Made by a program: the position numbers and the translations under genes. 40,525 bases of DNA, from assembly GCA_947259355.1 (NCBI GenBank), contig CAMYMF010000018.1, positions 1 to 40,525 on the forward strand. The letters run 5' to 3'. This document shows, piece by piece, positions 6,280 through 15,802 of this stretch. The stretch is from an uncultured Nitrospirota bacterium (GTDB lineage: Bacteria > CG2-30-53-67). The notes under the pieces are model-generated. The model ran no database searches, was not told the DNA's origin, and saw nothing but the letters and a program-made list of their open reading frames with translations. Positions within the stretch are counted from its first letter, which is position 1; each line of letters begins with the position of its first letter.

Positions 6280-8472
6280 CTACGAAAGCTCCGAGAGCGC
6301 CTGGAGCGCTTGGTTCCTGTAGATGAAGCTGCCGCCCTTTTCCAGGGCCGTCTCCAGATGCCCCCTGGCCTCTTCATTCTCTCCCAGGGCCTTCAGGACC
6401 ATGCCGAGGTGAAAGTGGATGATCGGCTCACCAGGATTCAGGGCCAGCGCCCGCTCCAGCGTCCCCCGGGCCTCGCGGTGATCCCCCATGAGGTGTTGGA
6501 TCCACCCGAGGGTGTCCTGAAAGCCGGGATCGTTCGGTGAAACGGCCGTCGCTTTCTCGGCCAGCCGCCTCGCCTTCGGCAGGAAGACCCCCTTTTCCGC
6601 GTAGATCCAGGCCAGATTGTTCATGGCGGCGCTGTTGTCGGGCCGCACGGTGAGGAGTTTCTCGTACTGCGCCACGGCCCCGTCGATGTTTCCCGTCGAC
6701 ATATAGAGCTCGGCCAGGGGGAGCATGGCCTGGTAGAGATTCTTCTCCTTGGCGAGGGCCTTCTCGTACTCAGCAATGGCCCGGGCCGACTCCTTCTCCT
6801 GGATATGAAGCTTTGCCAGAACGAGGTGGGGCAGCGCGCTGGCCGGCATCGCGTCAATCGCCGCCGTAAGGCTCTGCCGAGCCTCGGCTTTCCGGTTCAT
6901 TTCGAGGAGCACCCGTGCCTTGCTCAAATAGGGAGCCAGATAATCGGCCCGAACCGCGATGACCTTGTCCCACTGGGCAATGGCCGCCAACGGCTCTTTC
7001 GCCCGCGCATGGGCCGATCCGAGCAGCGTGAGCAGCATGGGATCGTCGGGCCATTTCTTGAGGGCCGCCCGTGTTTCGGCTTTCGCCCCCCCGATGTTGC
7101 CTTGAAGAAGGTGGCTCATGATCAGCCGGACGCGAGCGCCCGGCTGCTCCGGGTCGAGTTGAATCGTTGACTCAAACTCCTCGATGGCCCGTGCGAGATT
7201 GCCTGCGGCACCGTAGTAGACCCCCAGATTTTCGCGAGCCTCCGCTGAGTCTGAGTCCAGAGCCAGGGCTCTTTCAAAAGTCACGATGGCGTCATCGAGC
7301 CGTTCCATCTTCAGATAGGCCGAGCCGAGCAGATTCAAAGGGAGGGGGTTCTGCGGATCGCTTTCAACGGCGGCCTGGAAGGATTTGATGGCATCGTCCC
7401 GGTAACCGAGGGCAAAGGCGCTGGCGCCCGCCAGCAGGTTGGCGCCGGTATGACCGGGGGCCTTGGCCAGCGCATCGTGGGCCATGGTGATGGCCTGCTG
7501 GTAATGCCCTGAAAAATAATGGACCTGGCTGAGCAGATAGTAGGGGATGGCCGACTCGGGGTTTTCCCGGGTCACCAGAATCAGCTCTTTTTCAGCCAGA
7601 TCGTATTTCTTGAGACCGAGATAGGCCGCCCCCTTCAACAGATGGGAGTGCACCGCGTTCGGCTCCAGCTCCTGGGCCCGATCGCCGGCAGCAATGGCGG
7701 CGTCGAATCGGCTCTGATTGATGTAGAGCTCGCCGAGTTTCAGGTGCGCTGCGACCAAATCGGGCTTCTGCGCCAGCGCTCCCTGCACCTCCTCGACGGC
7801 ATCGTCCAGTTTCCCCTGCAGGGTGTAGACCTCGGACCGTGCCAGATAGGGTTTGACATCCTTCGAATCAAGCTCCCCCGCCTTGTTCAAGGCGAGCAAG
7901 GCCTTGTCGAACTGCTCCTGAAAGATAAAGATCGTTCCCACCGTCATCCAGGCCGGCTGGAAATCCTTGTCTAGGCGGAGCGCTTCCTGGGACAGAGAAA
8001 GTGCCAATGTGAGATTGTTCCTGCCGGCGTGCACGTTCGCGAGGACATAAAGGACCCTCGGATCGTCGGACCGGACCGCCCGGCATTTCTGTGCGCTCTG
8101 CTCCGCGGCGTCCAGGTCCCCCAGTTGGAGTGCCGCTTCCGCCGTCTCGAGATGGAGCGCGTAGCTGTCGAGCCCCATCTCCGCAGCCTTCCTGTAGTTG
8201 CTCAGGGCTGTTTGATACTGCTCTTTGAGGGCATGGGCGCGCCCCAGAAGGAAATGGGCTTCCCCCGCATCGGGAGTGAGCTTCACCAGATTGCTAAACT
8301 CCACCACGGCGCCCTGTCCGTTTCCCTCCTCGAGATAGGCGAGCCCCCGTTGCTGGTGGCGGGCGATCTTCGCCTCCCGGCTCTCACAGCCCAGAAGGCT
8401 CACGAGAAACAGGAGGATCACGTATGCCGTCCATCTTTTGAGGGAGAGCTTGACCGGAGTACTCACTTTCAT
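6280..8472 (-). CDS. prsT: PEP-CTERM system TPR-repeat lipoprotein PrsT
   Basis: 730 aa. An N-terminal lipoprotein signal ends in the lipobox SLLGC (Cys29). The rest is a long array of tetratricopeptide repeats, recognisable by repeating A-x-x-x-L-G/A-x-x-Y...A...Y...P patterns such as AWIYAEKG, LGTSHARA-like turns and LNLLGSAYLKMERLDDAI. Length is somewhat below the roughly 900 aa typical of PrsT, as if a few repeats are missing. PrsT proteins are outer-membrane or periplasmic scaffolds conserved in exosortase/PEP-CTERM exopolysaccharide loci. The start was set at the ATG at 8472, nine bases after GGAGG (8486-8482), because the in-frame TTG at 8478 is too close to it. Convergent with the PEP-CTERM gene. 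A promoter lies at 8519-8547. Confidence 0.85.
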   Translation of the reverse strand: MKVSTPVKLSLKRWTAYVILLFLVSLLGCESREAKIARHQQRGLAYLEEGNGQGAVVEFSNLVKLTPDAGEAHFLLGRAHALKEQYQTALSNYRKAAEMGLDSYALHLETAEAALQLGDLDAAEQSAQKCRAVRSDDPRVLYVLANVHAGRNNLTLALSLSQEALRLDKDFQPAWMTVGTIFIFQEQFDKALLALNKAGELDSKDVKPYLARSEVYTLQGKLDDAVEEVQGALAQKPDLVAAHLKLGELYINQSRFDAAIAAGDRAQELEPNAVHSHLLKGAAYLGLKKYDLAEKELILVTRENPESAIPYYLLSQVHYFSGHYQQAITMAHDALAKAPGHTGANLLAGASAFALGYRDDAIKSFQAAVESDPQNPLPLNLLGSAYLKMERLDDAIVTFERALALDSDSAEARENLGVYYGAAGNLARAIEEFESTIQLDPEQPGARVRLIMSHLLQGNIGGAKAETRAALKKWPDDPMLLTLLGSAHARAKEPLAAIAQWDKVIAVRADYLAPYLSKARVLLEMNRKAEARQSLTAAIDAMPASALPHLVLAKLHIQEKESARAIAEYEKALAKEKNLYQAMLPLAELYMSTGNIDGAVAQYEKLLTVRPDNSAAMNNLAWIYAEKGVFLPKARRLAEKATAVSPNDPGFQDTLGWIQHLMGDHREARGTLERALALNPGEPIIHFHLGMVLKALGENEEARGHLETALEKGGSFIYRNQALQALSELS

Positions 8473-8514
8473 TGGCAATAGCCTCCATGCACAACCGTGG
8501 GTAACAAATCAACA

Positions 8515-8547
8515 CGATAGCCTATCGCCGAGGACTCTGCCTGTCAA
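8515..8547 (-). promoter_or_regulatory. Promoter of prsT with overlapping palindrome
   Basis: On the minus strand TTGACA (8547-8542), 17-bp spacer, TAGGCT (8524-8519). The -10 lies inside a 13-bp palindrome CGATAGCCTATCG (8515-8527), a possible operator. The transcript would begin about 40 bases before the ATG. No sigma54 promoter or TGTCG-N8-TTACA-like element is visible here. Confidence 0.55.
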
Positions 8548-8639
8548 TAGCTTAATGGGATTTTAGAGCCTCTTGTTCAGGCTCCTCTGCCGTCGCCCGC
8601 CCGGTGAATCAGTGGAGGGGATTTCGGGATCAAGATTCT

Positions 8640-8670
8640 GTCCTCCGTCCTCCGACGTTTCGTCCTCTGG
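8640..8670. repeat. Low-complexity TCCTCCG/TCCTC repeats
   Basis: GTCCTCCGTCCTCCGACG followed by a degenerate GTCCTCTGG: imperfect 7-8-bp tandem units in the gap between prsT and panC. The remainder of 8548-8761 shows nothing I can name. Confidence 0.5.
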
Positions 8671-8761
8671 TTTCGGGGGTGAGGGGTCCAACGTCAAAAC
8701 CTCATTAGATGCTCAAATCGCCCATTGAGCCGGCGTGTACGCGGCGCCCAAACCGGTGCTG

Positions 8762-8791
8762 TTGACAGCCTTGGCGCATCTTCGGTACGAT
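8762..8791 (+). promoter_or_regulatory. Promoter of panC
   Basis: TTGACA (8762-8767), 18-bp spacer, TACGAT (8786-8791). A hairpin GTGCGG/CCGCAC (8846-8862) lies in the leader just before the ribosome-binding site. Confidence 0.55.
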
Positions 8792-8880
8792 GGTCCCCGA
8801 ATCGTACACGGGGGCCGCCACAGGCAGGAGTCGGCGCCACATCACGTGCGGAGATGCCGCACTTCGTCAGGAGGGAAACC

Positions 8881-9732
8881 ATGAGAGTCATCGAATCAAT
8901 AGACGACATCAAAGTGGCCACGGGCTCGGCCCGATGCGACGGCAAAACCGTCGGATTTGTGCCGACCATGGGCTTTTTGCACGAAGGGCATCTCTCGCTC
9001 ATGCGCGCGGCCCGCGCAGAGAATTATCTGGTGGTGGTCAGCCTCTTTGTCAACCCCACCCAGTTCGGTCCCAATGAGGATTTCGAGCGCTATCCCCGAG
9101 ACCGCAACCAGGATGTGGAACTGGCCATGGGCGCCGGAACGGACCTGCTCTTCATTCCCCGGGCTGAGGACATCTATCCGCCCGATGACGCCACCCGGGT
9201 CGTGGTCCGGGGATTGTCGGAAAAGCTCTGCGGGGCGAGCCGACCGGGCCATTTTGAGGGTGTCGCCACCGTGGTGACCAAGTTGTTCAATATGGTTAAG
9301 CCCCATCGCGCCTATTTCGGCCTCAAGGACTACCAGCAGACCGTTGTCATACGGCGGATGGTCGAGGATCTACACCTGGATGTGGACATCGTGACCCTGC
9401 CGACGGTGCGGGAGGCCGACGGGCTCGCGCTGAGCTCGAGGAACAGCTATCTCTCCGACGAGGAGCGCCGGTCGGCCCGCTGTCTCAAGGATTCCCTGGA
9501 TCTGGCTGAACGCAAGATCCACGAGGGAGAACGCCAGGGCGACCAGATCCGGGGCCAGATCCGGGACCGGATCGGTCGTGAAAAACTGGCCCGCATCGAT
9601 TATGTCTCCGTCTCCGATCCGAAGACCCTCGATGAGGTCTCACAGATTTCGGGCGACGTGGTCATCTCCCTGGCTGTCTACATTGGCGAGACACGCCTCA
9701 TCGACAATCTCGTGGTGAAGGTGGCGGCGTAG
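8881..9732 (+). CDS. panC: Pantothenate synthetase
   Basis: 283 aa, normal for the family. PanC condenses pantoate and beta-alanine with ATP to form pantothenate, the coenzyme A precursor, in the cytoplasm. Signature motifs: PTMGFLHEGH (residues 28-37, the HIGH-like ATP site), VNPTQFGPNEDF, RPGHFEGVATVV (pantoate site), YFGLKDYQQ and SSRNSYLS (KMSKS-like loop). The start is the ATG at 8881 after AGGAGG with seven bases spacing; the longer in-frame extension upstream is noncoding. It is monocistronic here and converges on maf. panB and panD are not adjacent. Confidence 0.97.
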   Translation: MRVIESIDDIKVATGSARCDGKTVGFVPTMGFLHEGHLSLMRAARAENYLVVVSLFVNPTQFGPNEDFERYPRDRNQDVELAMGAGTDLLFIPRAEDIYPPDDATRVVVRGLSEKLCGASRPGHFEGVATVVTKLFNMVKPHRAYFGLKDYQQTVVIRRMVEDLHLDVDIVTLPTVREADGLALSSRNSYLSDEERRSARCLKDSLDLAERKIHEGERQGDQIRGQIRDRIGREKLARIDYVSVSDPKTLDEVSQISGDVVISLAVYIGETRLIDNLVVKVAA

Positions 9733-9811
9733 CCTGCGAAGCATCCCGCCCGTCGGGCGCAAGGGCTCCGCCGTCGGCACGAACTCCGAGCGGTCCCGCT
9801 CGTCAACGCTT

Positions 9812-9827
9812 TTCGGGCTAGCCCGAA
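9812..9827. repeat. 16-bp perfect palindrome between convergent panC and maf
   Basis: TTCGGGCTAGCCCGAA. It lies 10 bp from the maf stop codon and is followed by related GCGGGCT...GCCCGG. It could be a bidirectional stop signal, though no T tract follows. Confidence 0.5.
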
Positions 9828-9836
9828 TATTGCGGG

Positions 9837-10412
9837 CTAAAATGCCCGGATGCCAAACGCCCCCAGCAGACGGGCCAGGCAGACCAGCGGCAGCCCCACG
9901 ACATTGGTGTAACACCCTTCTATGCGCTGAACAAGAAGCGCTCCCTTTCCCTGAATCCCGTAGGCACCGGCCTTGTCCATCGGCTCGCCGGAGGCTATAT
10001 AGCCTTGAATCTCCGCGTCGGACAGGTTTCGGAAGAAGACCTGGGTGCACGCATCGTCCTGCGCCATGCGGCCGTCGGCCGCATCGATGACGGCCACGGC
10101 GGTGATGACCTCATGGGATTTCCCTGAAAGAGCGCGAAGCATCTCAAAGGCCTGCGCTTCAGCGTCGGGTTTTCCCAGAGGCCGCCCGTCCAGCACGACC
10201 ACTGTATCAGCGCCGATGACGATCCCCGATGCGACACGATCGGCAATTTGCGCCGCCTTGCCTGCGGCGAGCTCCCCGGCGCGCTCCCGGACCGGAATCT
10301 CTGCGGGAAACGACTCGGGCACGTCGCTCGGCATCACCTCAAAGACGAGTCCAATCTGCTCGAGCAACGCCTTGCGCCGGGGCGAGGCGGAAGCCAGAAT
10401 GAGTTTTTGCAT
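9837..10412 (-). CDS. maf: Maf-family nucleoside triphosphate pyrophosphatase
   Basis: 191 aa. Maf proteins hydrolyse non-canonical or pyrimidine NTPs (dTTP/UTP for the YhdE type), limiting misincorporation. Motifs: LASASPRRKALL (residues 6-17, the phosphate-binding SxSPRR), SFP, GADTVV with the catalytic Asp, GKP, and DKAGAYGIQG. The start is set at the ATG at 10412, where the family begins; the frame continues open upstream for 13 codons without a better site. A GAGG lies about 10 bases before it. Convergent with panC. Confidence 0.94.
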   Translation of the reverse strand: MQKLILASASPRRKALLEQIGLVFEVMPSDVPESFPAEIPVRERAGELAAGKAAQIADRVASGIVIGADTVVVLDGRPLGKPDAEAQAFEMLRALSGKSHEVITAVAVIDAADGRMAQDDACTQVFFRNLSDAEIQGYIASGEPMDKAGAYGIQGKGALLVQRIEGCYTNVVGLPLVCLARLLGAFGIRAF

Positions 10413-10514
10413 CCGCAGGAAACCTCGAAATGGGTCGACGCCACGGGACACTAGCAGATCGGCCGGGAAGAATCAAATCGGGGAAGACCGCGGGTCCGGC
10501 AGGCCTTTTCCATA

Positions 10515-10543
10515 TGGACATTTATCGGCTGTGGCGATATAAT
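10515..10543 (+). promoter_or_regulatory. Promoter of ntrY-ntrX
   Basis: TGGACA (10515-10520), 17-bp spacer, perfect TATAAT (10538-10543). It leaves a leader of about 140 bases before ntrY, in which I see no known riboswitch. Confidence 0.7.
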
Positions 10544-10692
10544 TTCCGACAGTTTTGCTGGGAACGGCGAGTCTGCGGCGCGCAGGAGGCATGTTGCGCC
10601 ATCGTTTTAGACCGCAGGACGGGCGCCAAGCAAAAAGGAGCCCGATGCCCGGCCCACCGAGCACGTCCGGTCGTTGTTCAACGGAGCATCTG

Positions 10693-12915
10693 ATGCAGGG
10701 ACCCGAGCCTCAAACGGCTGAGATGAGAGCGGCCTTTCGCTGGCAGCAGAAGGTTCTGGTGCTGCTGGGAATTCTCGTGCTCAGCGGTCTCATCTGGTTT
10801 TTCTGGAATGCCGTCCAGAGCTCCGGGGAGATCCGCTTTCCCGTCTCCGACTACGTGCTGCTCTTCTCCCTGGCGGTCATCATCGCCATCCTCTCGCTGG
10901 CGCTGATCCTGCTGGTGTTTCGCAACCTGATCAAGTACTACTTCGAGGGCCGCAAGAGCCCGCCGCGCGCGCGGATCAAGACCAAGCTGATCATCGCCTT
11001 CATCAGCTTTTCCCTGATTCCATCGATTCTGCTCTTCACCATTGCCAGCTTTCTCATCACCTCCAGCATTGACAACTGGTTCAACGAACGGGTCGATGAC
11101 TCGCTGAGGGAATCGCTCGATGTGGCCCGGGTCTATTACGAGAACTCCGAGCGCAATGCCATCTACTACGGCCGCCAGATCAGTGAACAGATCACCCAGC
11201 GCAAGCTCCTCAATGAGAAGAATCTGGCCCGCCTCCGGGAGCTGATCCAACAGAAGCAGAGAGAGTACAACCTGGGTGTGGTGGAGGTCTTCTCGGCCAC
11301 CCACGAAGAGCTGGTCAAGGCGATGAATCCCGAGGTGCCGTCGACCACTTTCGTGGGGCCGCGGGCGGAGATCATCGAGCTCGCCCTCAACGGCAGCGAG
11401 CACACGGAGAGCGAGCCTATGGGGGAGGGCGACATCATCCGGGGCGCCGTGCCGGTGCTCTCGTCCTGGAACCGTAAGGACGTGGTCGGGGTGATCGTCG
11501 TCAATTACTACGTCCAGAAGAGCCTGGCCACCAAGATGATGAACATTACCCGCGCCTTCAACGAATACCGGGAGCAGGCCATGCTGCAGAACCCCATCAA
11601 GGGGATCTACATCATGTTTCTCTTTCTGGTGACCCTGGTCATCGCCTTTTCCGCGACCTGGGTGGGGCTCTACCAGGCGCGCAAGATCACCATCCCCATT
11701 CAGGACCTGACGGAGGCAACGCACCGCATCGCCGAGGGAGACCTGGATTTCGTCATCGATGTGGAGTCCAAAGACGAAGTGGGACTCCTGGTGGACTCCT
11801 TCAACCGGATGATGAGCGACCTGAAATCGAGCAAGGAGAACCTGGAGCGGACCAACATCGAACTGAAGGTTTCCAACGAAGAGCTCGACCGGCGGCGAAG
11901 CTACATCGAAACCATTCTGCAGAACATCGACACCGGCGTCATCTCCATTGACTGGGAGGGGCGCATCACCACCATCAACCAGGCCGCGGAAGGGATGCTG
12001 GGGGTCCGGATCGTGGAGGCCCGCGGCAAGGACTACCGCGACCTGCTGACCTTCCCGAAGTTGCTGGAGAGCATCAAGACCGTCACCACCGGTCTGCAGA
12101 AGAGCTTCGGCCGCGAACTGCAAATCGCCACCGATGAGAAGACCCTCTTTCTCAAGAGCCACGTGTCCGCTCTGGAGGACGATCGGGGCAATTACCTGGG
12201 CGCGGTGGTGGTGCTGGACGACTTCACCGATCTGATGCGGGCGCAGAAGGTGGCGGCATGGCGGGAAGTGGCCCGCCGTATCGCCCATGAAATCAAGAAT
12301 CCCCTGACGCCGATCCAGCTCTCCGCGCAGCGCCTGCGCCGCAAACAGGAGAAGAGCTCACCCGATCTGGATGGGGTCATCCAGGAGTGCACTTCGACGA
12401 TCATCAATGAGGTGGACGGCCTCAAGAAGCTCGTCAATGAGTTCTCCCAATTCGCCAAGATGCCCGACGCGCAACCATCCCCCAACGACCTGCACGAGAT
12501 CATCACCGAAGTCTGCACCCTCTACGACGTGCACAAGAAGGTGAGCATCGTCCGGGAGCTGGATGAAGAACTGCCGACCCTCAATGTCGATCGGGAACAG
12601 GTCCGGCGGGCCCTCATCAACCTGCTGGAGAATGCCGTGGAGGCCATGGAAGGGGAGGGGCGGGTCTGGGTCCGGACCGACTACAACCGCCAACTCCAGA
12701 TGGTGACCATCGAAGTACGGGACGAGGGCGCCGGTATCCGTCCGGAGGATCGGGACAAGCTGTTTCTGCCATACTTCTCGCGGAAGAAGTCGGGCACCGG
12801 TCTCGGTCTGGCCATCGTGGATCGGATCGTCAAGGACCACGGCGGTTACATTCGGGTCAAGGACAACACCCCCCGGGGAACGATGTTTGTCATCGAGCTC
12901 CCGGCAGCGGCTTAG
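10693..12915 (+). CDS. ntrY: NtrY-like membrane sensor histidine kinase
   Basis: 740 aa. Three membrane segments near the N-terminus (about 20-38, 53-77, 98-122), an extracytoplasmic region to about 300, and a fourth membrane helix (IYIMFLFLVTLVIAF). Then a HAMP linker (ARKITIPIQDLTEATHRIAEG), a PAS domain, a HisKA phospho-acceptor H532 in RRIAHEIKNPLTPIQLSAQR, and an HATPase domain with N (LLENAVEAM), G1 (DEGAGI) and G2 (GTGLGLAI) boxes. This order matches NtrY, which senses nitrogen or redox-related cues and phosphorylates NtrX. The start is the ATG at 10693 with GGAG seven bases upstream; the longer frame lacks a site. The regulator gene follows after 124 bases. The signal sensed is not deducible. 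Confidence 0.88.
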   Translation: MQGPEPQTAEMRAAFRWQQKVLVLLGILVLSGLIWFFWNAVQSSGEIRFPVSDYVLLFSLAVIIAILSLALILLVFRNLIKYYFEGRKSPPRARIKTKLIIAFISFSLIPSILLFTIASFLITSSIDNWFNERVDDSLRESLDVARVYYENSERNAIYYGRQISEQITQRKLLNEKNLARLRELIQQKQREYNLGVVEVFSATHEELVKAMNPEVPSTTFVGPRAEIIELALNGSEHTESEPMGEGDIIRGAVPVLSSWNRKDVVGVIVVNYYVQKSLATKMMNITRAFNEYREQAMLQNPIKGIYIMFLFLVTLVIAFSATWVGLYQARKITIPIQDLTEATHRIAEGDLDFVIDVESKDEVGLLVDSFNRMMSDLKSSKENLERTNIELKVSNEELDRRRSYIETILQNIDTGVISIDWEGRITTINQAAEGMLGVRIVEARGKDYRDLLTFPKLLESIKTVTTGLQKSFGRELQIATDEKTLFLKSHVSALEDDRGNYLGAVVVLDDFTDLMRAQKVAAWREVARRIAHEIKNPLTPIQLSAQRLRRKQEKSSPDLDGVIQECTSTIINEVDGLKKLVNEFSQFAKMPDAQPSPNDLHEIITEVCTLYDVHKKVSIVRELDEELPTLNVDREQVRRALINLLENAVEAMEGEGRVWVRTDYNRQLQMVTIEVRDEGAGIRPEDRDKLFLPYFSRKKSGTGLGLAIVDRIVKDHGGYIRVKDNTPRGTMFVIELPAAA

Positions 12916-13039
12916 CCCTTCGATTCACATGTTCGATTACGAATTTGATTTTACCATAGAAAATACTTCACTATCTGTACGGATCGAAGCACTTTGTGGT
13001 CCTGTTCAGAAACATGGTCACCGACCCTGAAGGAGCGTC

Positions 13040-14401
13040 ATGCCCACGGCCCGCATACTCGTCGTCGATGACGAAACGGTCATCCTCAAGACCCTGTCCG
13101 ATGTCCTCCAGGACGAGGGGTTTGAAGTCGTCACCGCTGAATCGGGGGAGGAGGCCCTGCGGGTCTTTCCCGACGTGGCACCCGATGTAACCCTGCTCGA
13201 CGTCTGGCTCTCCGGCATGGACGGCATCGAGGTGCTCAAGAAGATCCGGGAGCAGGTACCCGACGGAGCGGTGATCATGATGTCAGGACACGGCAGCATC
13301 GAAACCGCGGTGCAGGCAACCAAACATGGGGCCTACGATTTCATCGAGAAACCGCTTTCCGTAGACAAGCTGGCCATCTCGATTCAGAACGCTTTGGAGA
13401 AGAGCCGGCTGGAAGCGGAGAACAGAACGCTGCGCAGCAAGCTCGTCGAAAGCTACGAAATCGTGGGGGAGACCCCGGTCATCCGGGATCTCAAGGAGCA
13501 GATCAAGATTGCCGGACCCAGCAACGGTCGCGTCCTCATCTTCGGCGAGAACGGCACCGGCAAGGAGCTGATCGCACACCAGATTCATCTGCACAGCGAC
13601 CGGGCAGACGGGACCTTCGTGGAGGTCAACTGCGCCGCCATTCCCCAGGATCTGATCGAATCGGAACTCTTCGGTCACGAAAAGGGCTCCTTTACCGGGG
13701 CCACGACCCTGCGCAAGGGCAAATTCGAACTGGCCGATCGAGGGACGATCTTTCTGGACGAGATCGGCGACATGAGCCTGGCCACCCAGGCCAAAGTGTT
13801 GCGGGCCCTGCAAGAGCAGATCGTGCAACGGGTGGGCGGCACACGCAACATCTCGGTGGATGTGCGGGTCATCGCGGCCAGCAACAAAGATCTGGAACAG
13901 GAGATCCAGAACGGCAATTTCCGGGAGGATCTCTTCTACCGCCTCAACGTGATCCCTATCGTGGTGCCACCCCTGCGGGAGCGCCGCGAGGATATCCCCG
14001 TGCTGGTGCGGCACTTCATCGGGGAGTACGCGCGCGCCAACGGCATGAAGCCCAAGACCATCCTGCCGGAGGCCATGCAGATCCTCATGCACTACCACTG
14101 GCCCGGGAATGTGCGGGAACTGCGCAACATCGTTGAGCGGATGATGATTATGGTGCGCAAGGAGAGCATCGGAACGGATGAGATCCCACCGGCCATCCGG
14201 GGCGAGCCGGCCCGGGCCAGACTCACCAGCTATGCGGGAAGTCTGCGGGAAGCCCGGCAGGCCTTTGAGGGCGATTACATTCTTCAGAAGCTGAAGGAAA
14301 ACGACTGGAATGTCTCACAGACAGCGAAGATTCTGAAGATCGAACGGAGTAATCTGCACCGAAAGATCAAGCATCTGGGGCTCGACGCCCGGAAGAACTA
14401 A
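13040..14401 (+). CDS. ntrX: NtrX-like sigma54-dependent response regulator
   Basis: 453 aa. Receiver domain with D10-D11, phospho-acceptor D54 and K104; AAA+ domain with Walker A GENGTGKE (169-176) and Walker [12 protein letters not shown]-terminal Fis-type helix-turn-helix ([20 protein letters not shown]). The sigma54-contact loop reads GSFTGA (216-221) rather than GAFTGA, a conservative change; compare GAFTGA in PrsR in this window. The start has AGGAG about 6 bases upstream. Together with NtrY it forms a two-component pair acting on sigma54 promoters. Genes controlled are unknown. It converges with the flavoprotein gene; a palindrome GGGGCGCCCC (14403-14412) lies just after its stop codon. 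Confidence 0.9.
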   Translation: MPTARILVVDDETVILKTLSDVLQDEGFEVVTAESGEEALRVFPDVAPDVTLLDVWLSGMDGIEVLKKIREQVPDGAVIMMSGHGSIETAVQATKHGAYDFIEKPLSVDKLAISIQNALEKSRLEAENRTLRSKLVESYEIVGETPVIRDLKEQIKIAGPSNGRVLIFGENGTGKELIAHQIHLHSDRADGTFVEVNCAAIPQDLIESELFGHEKGSFTGATTLRKGKFELADRGTIFLDEIGDMSLATQAKVLRALQEQIVQRVGGTRNISVDVRVIAASNKDLEQEIQNGNFREDLFYRLNVIPIVVPPLRERREDIPVLVRHFIGEYARANGMKPKTILPEAMQILMHYHWPGNVRELRNIVERMMIMVRKESIGTDEIPPAIRGEPARARLTSYAGSLREARQAFEGDYILQKLKENDWNVSQTAKILKIERSNLHRKIKHLGLDARKN

Positions 14402-14428
14402 CGGGGCGCCCCTCCGAGATCGGGGGTC

Positions 14429-15541
14429 TCAGGGAGTGACCGCCTTCGCCGGGGTGGGAACTTCCTGCGTCAGCTCTCGGATCAGATCGCGCACATGGAC
14501 CAGATTCCGGACCCGCCAGCCGTTGCTCCCTGAAAAGAAGAGCCCTGTGTCGAGGTGCCCCTGGACGGCGTCGCTGAGGCGATCGGAAATGCAGTAGCCC
14601 ACCTTGCGGGACTTCTCCCCGTGATTGCAGGGTGCGATGCAGTTTGAAATGCACTTCACCTTCGGACACGTACCGTCTTCCAGCGAGTCGTGGAGATGGG
14701 TCCAGATGCCCCGGGCCGGGTACCCCACCGGCGATTTCATCAGCACGATATCCTTCGGACCGGCATTGAGGACCACCTGCTTAAAGGCGGCCGAGGCATC
14801 GCACTCGTGGGTTCCGATGAAACGGGTCGCCATCTGCACGCCCGCGGCCCCCAGACCAAGGAAAGTCTCGATATCGCTCCGATCCCAGATTCCGCCGGCC
14901 GTGATCACCGGGATCTCACCCCATTTACGGGCTTCCGCCAGCACCTGGGGCAGAAGCCTCTCCAAGGAATAGGCCGCATCCTCGCACTGCTCGACGGTGA
15001 ATCCCTGATGCCCCCCCGATTTCGGCCCCTCCAGCACCACGGCATCGGGAAGTCGCTTGTAACGGTGCGACCAGCTCTTGCAGATAATGCGCAGCACCCG
15101 GGCCGACGACACGATGGGGACCAGGGCCACGTCGCTGTCGCCGGCGTACTCGGGCAGACGCAGCGGGATGCCCGCGCCCGAAATGATCAGGTCGGCGCCA
15201 GCATCTACCGCGTCCCGGACCACACGCCCGTACTCGTTGATACAGTGCAGGATGTTGACACCGACGGCACCCTTTCCCTCCGCGATCTCCTTGGCCCCTT
15301 GGACGATACGGATCAAGGATTCCCGATGATGCAGGTTTTCGGGTTTCAGCGGTCGGCCCTGCAGGGTCTTCACTAAGTCAGGGTAGCGGTATCCAGTGCA
15401 GACGCCCGAGATAATCCCGATGCATCCGTTGCGGGCCACATGGCCGGCCAGATTGTCCCACGAAATACCGACCCCCATCCCTCCCTGAATGATGGGGTGC
15501 GGCACGTGTATCTTTCGAAGCTTCAATGATGGCAGTTTCAA
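14429..15541 (-). CDS. Nitronate monooxygenase-like / FabK-like flavoprotein
   Basis: 370 aa, FMN-binding TIM-barrel of the nitronate monooxygenase (2-nitropropane dioxygenase) family. Motifs: PIIQGGMGVGIS at the N-terminus, GVNIL, an ISGAG strand, VLEGPKSGGHQG (the substrate/FMN loop with His), ITAGGIWDRSDIE and GLGAAGVQMATRFIGTHEC. A C-terminal cysteine-rich segment (CPKVKCISNCIAPCNHG) is characteristic of one anaerobe-associated subgroup and could bind a metal or cluster. FabK enoyl-ACP reductases share the fold, so the reaction is uncertain. The start is TTG at 15541, with GGAG five bases upstream. It converges on ntrX and is divergent from the hydrolase. Confidence 0.8.
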   Translation of the reverse strand: MKLPSLKLRKIHVPHPIIQGGMGVGISWDNLAGHVARNGCIGIISGVCTGYRYPDLVKTLQGRPLKPENLHHRESLIRIVQGAKEIAEGKGAVGVNILHCINEYGRVVRDAVDAGADLIISGAGIPLRLPEYAGDSDVALVPIVSSARVLRIICKSWSHRYKRLPDAVVLEGPKSGGHQGFTVEQCEDAAYSLERLLPQVLAEARKWGEIPVITAGGIWDRSDIETFLGLGAAGVQMATRFIGTHECDASAAFKQVVLNAGPKDIVLMKSPVGYPARGIWTHLHDSLEDGTCPKVKCISNCIAPCNHGEKSRKVGYCISDRLSDAVQGHLDTGLFFSGSNGWRVRNLVHVRDLIRELTQEVPTPAKAVTP

Positions 15542-15743
15542 ACGGTCTCCAGTCTGTCAAGAAATGGACGGCGGGAGTGAACCATGGACGGGATGCTGAG
15601 ACTGGCTGGAAAAATGGTCCTGTGATGCGGACGCAAAACACCACGACGAGGGCCGATAGGCTCCTCTGAAACATTCAACGCGATCGCAATAGCCCGTATG
15701 CTCTGTCCCCCATCGCAAGGATGTGAGGTGTTGCTTCGGAGCA

Positions 15744-15773
15744 ACTATAGCATAAATGTCAAGCCCGCACCAA
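15744..15773 (-). promoter_or_regulatory. Extended -10 promoter of the flavoprotein gene
   Basis: Minus strand: TTGGTG (15773-15768), 18-bp spacer, TGC plus TATAGT (15749-15744). A hairpin with arms GTTGCT/AGCAAC (15730-15745) sits at the start of the predicted transcript, which has a leader of nearly 200 bases. Confidence 0.45.
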
Positions 15774-15802
15774 GAAAAATCTCCCAGAGCCTTCTTGCCG
15801 GC

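Noticed and set aside
10678-12288. A 536-codon antisense open frame over ntrY
   Set aside because: Rich in Asp, His, Gly and Gln as expected for the reverse complement of a GC-rich gene; no domain is visible.
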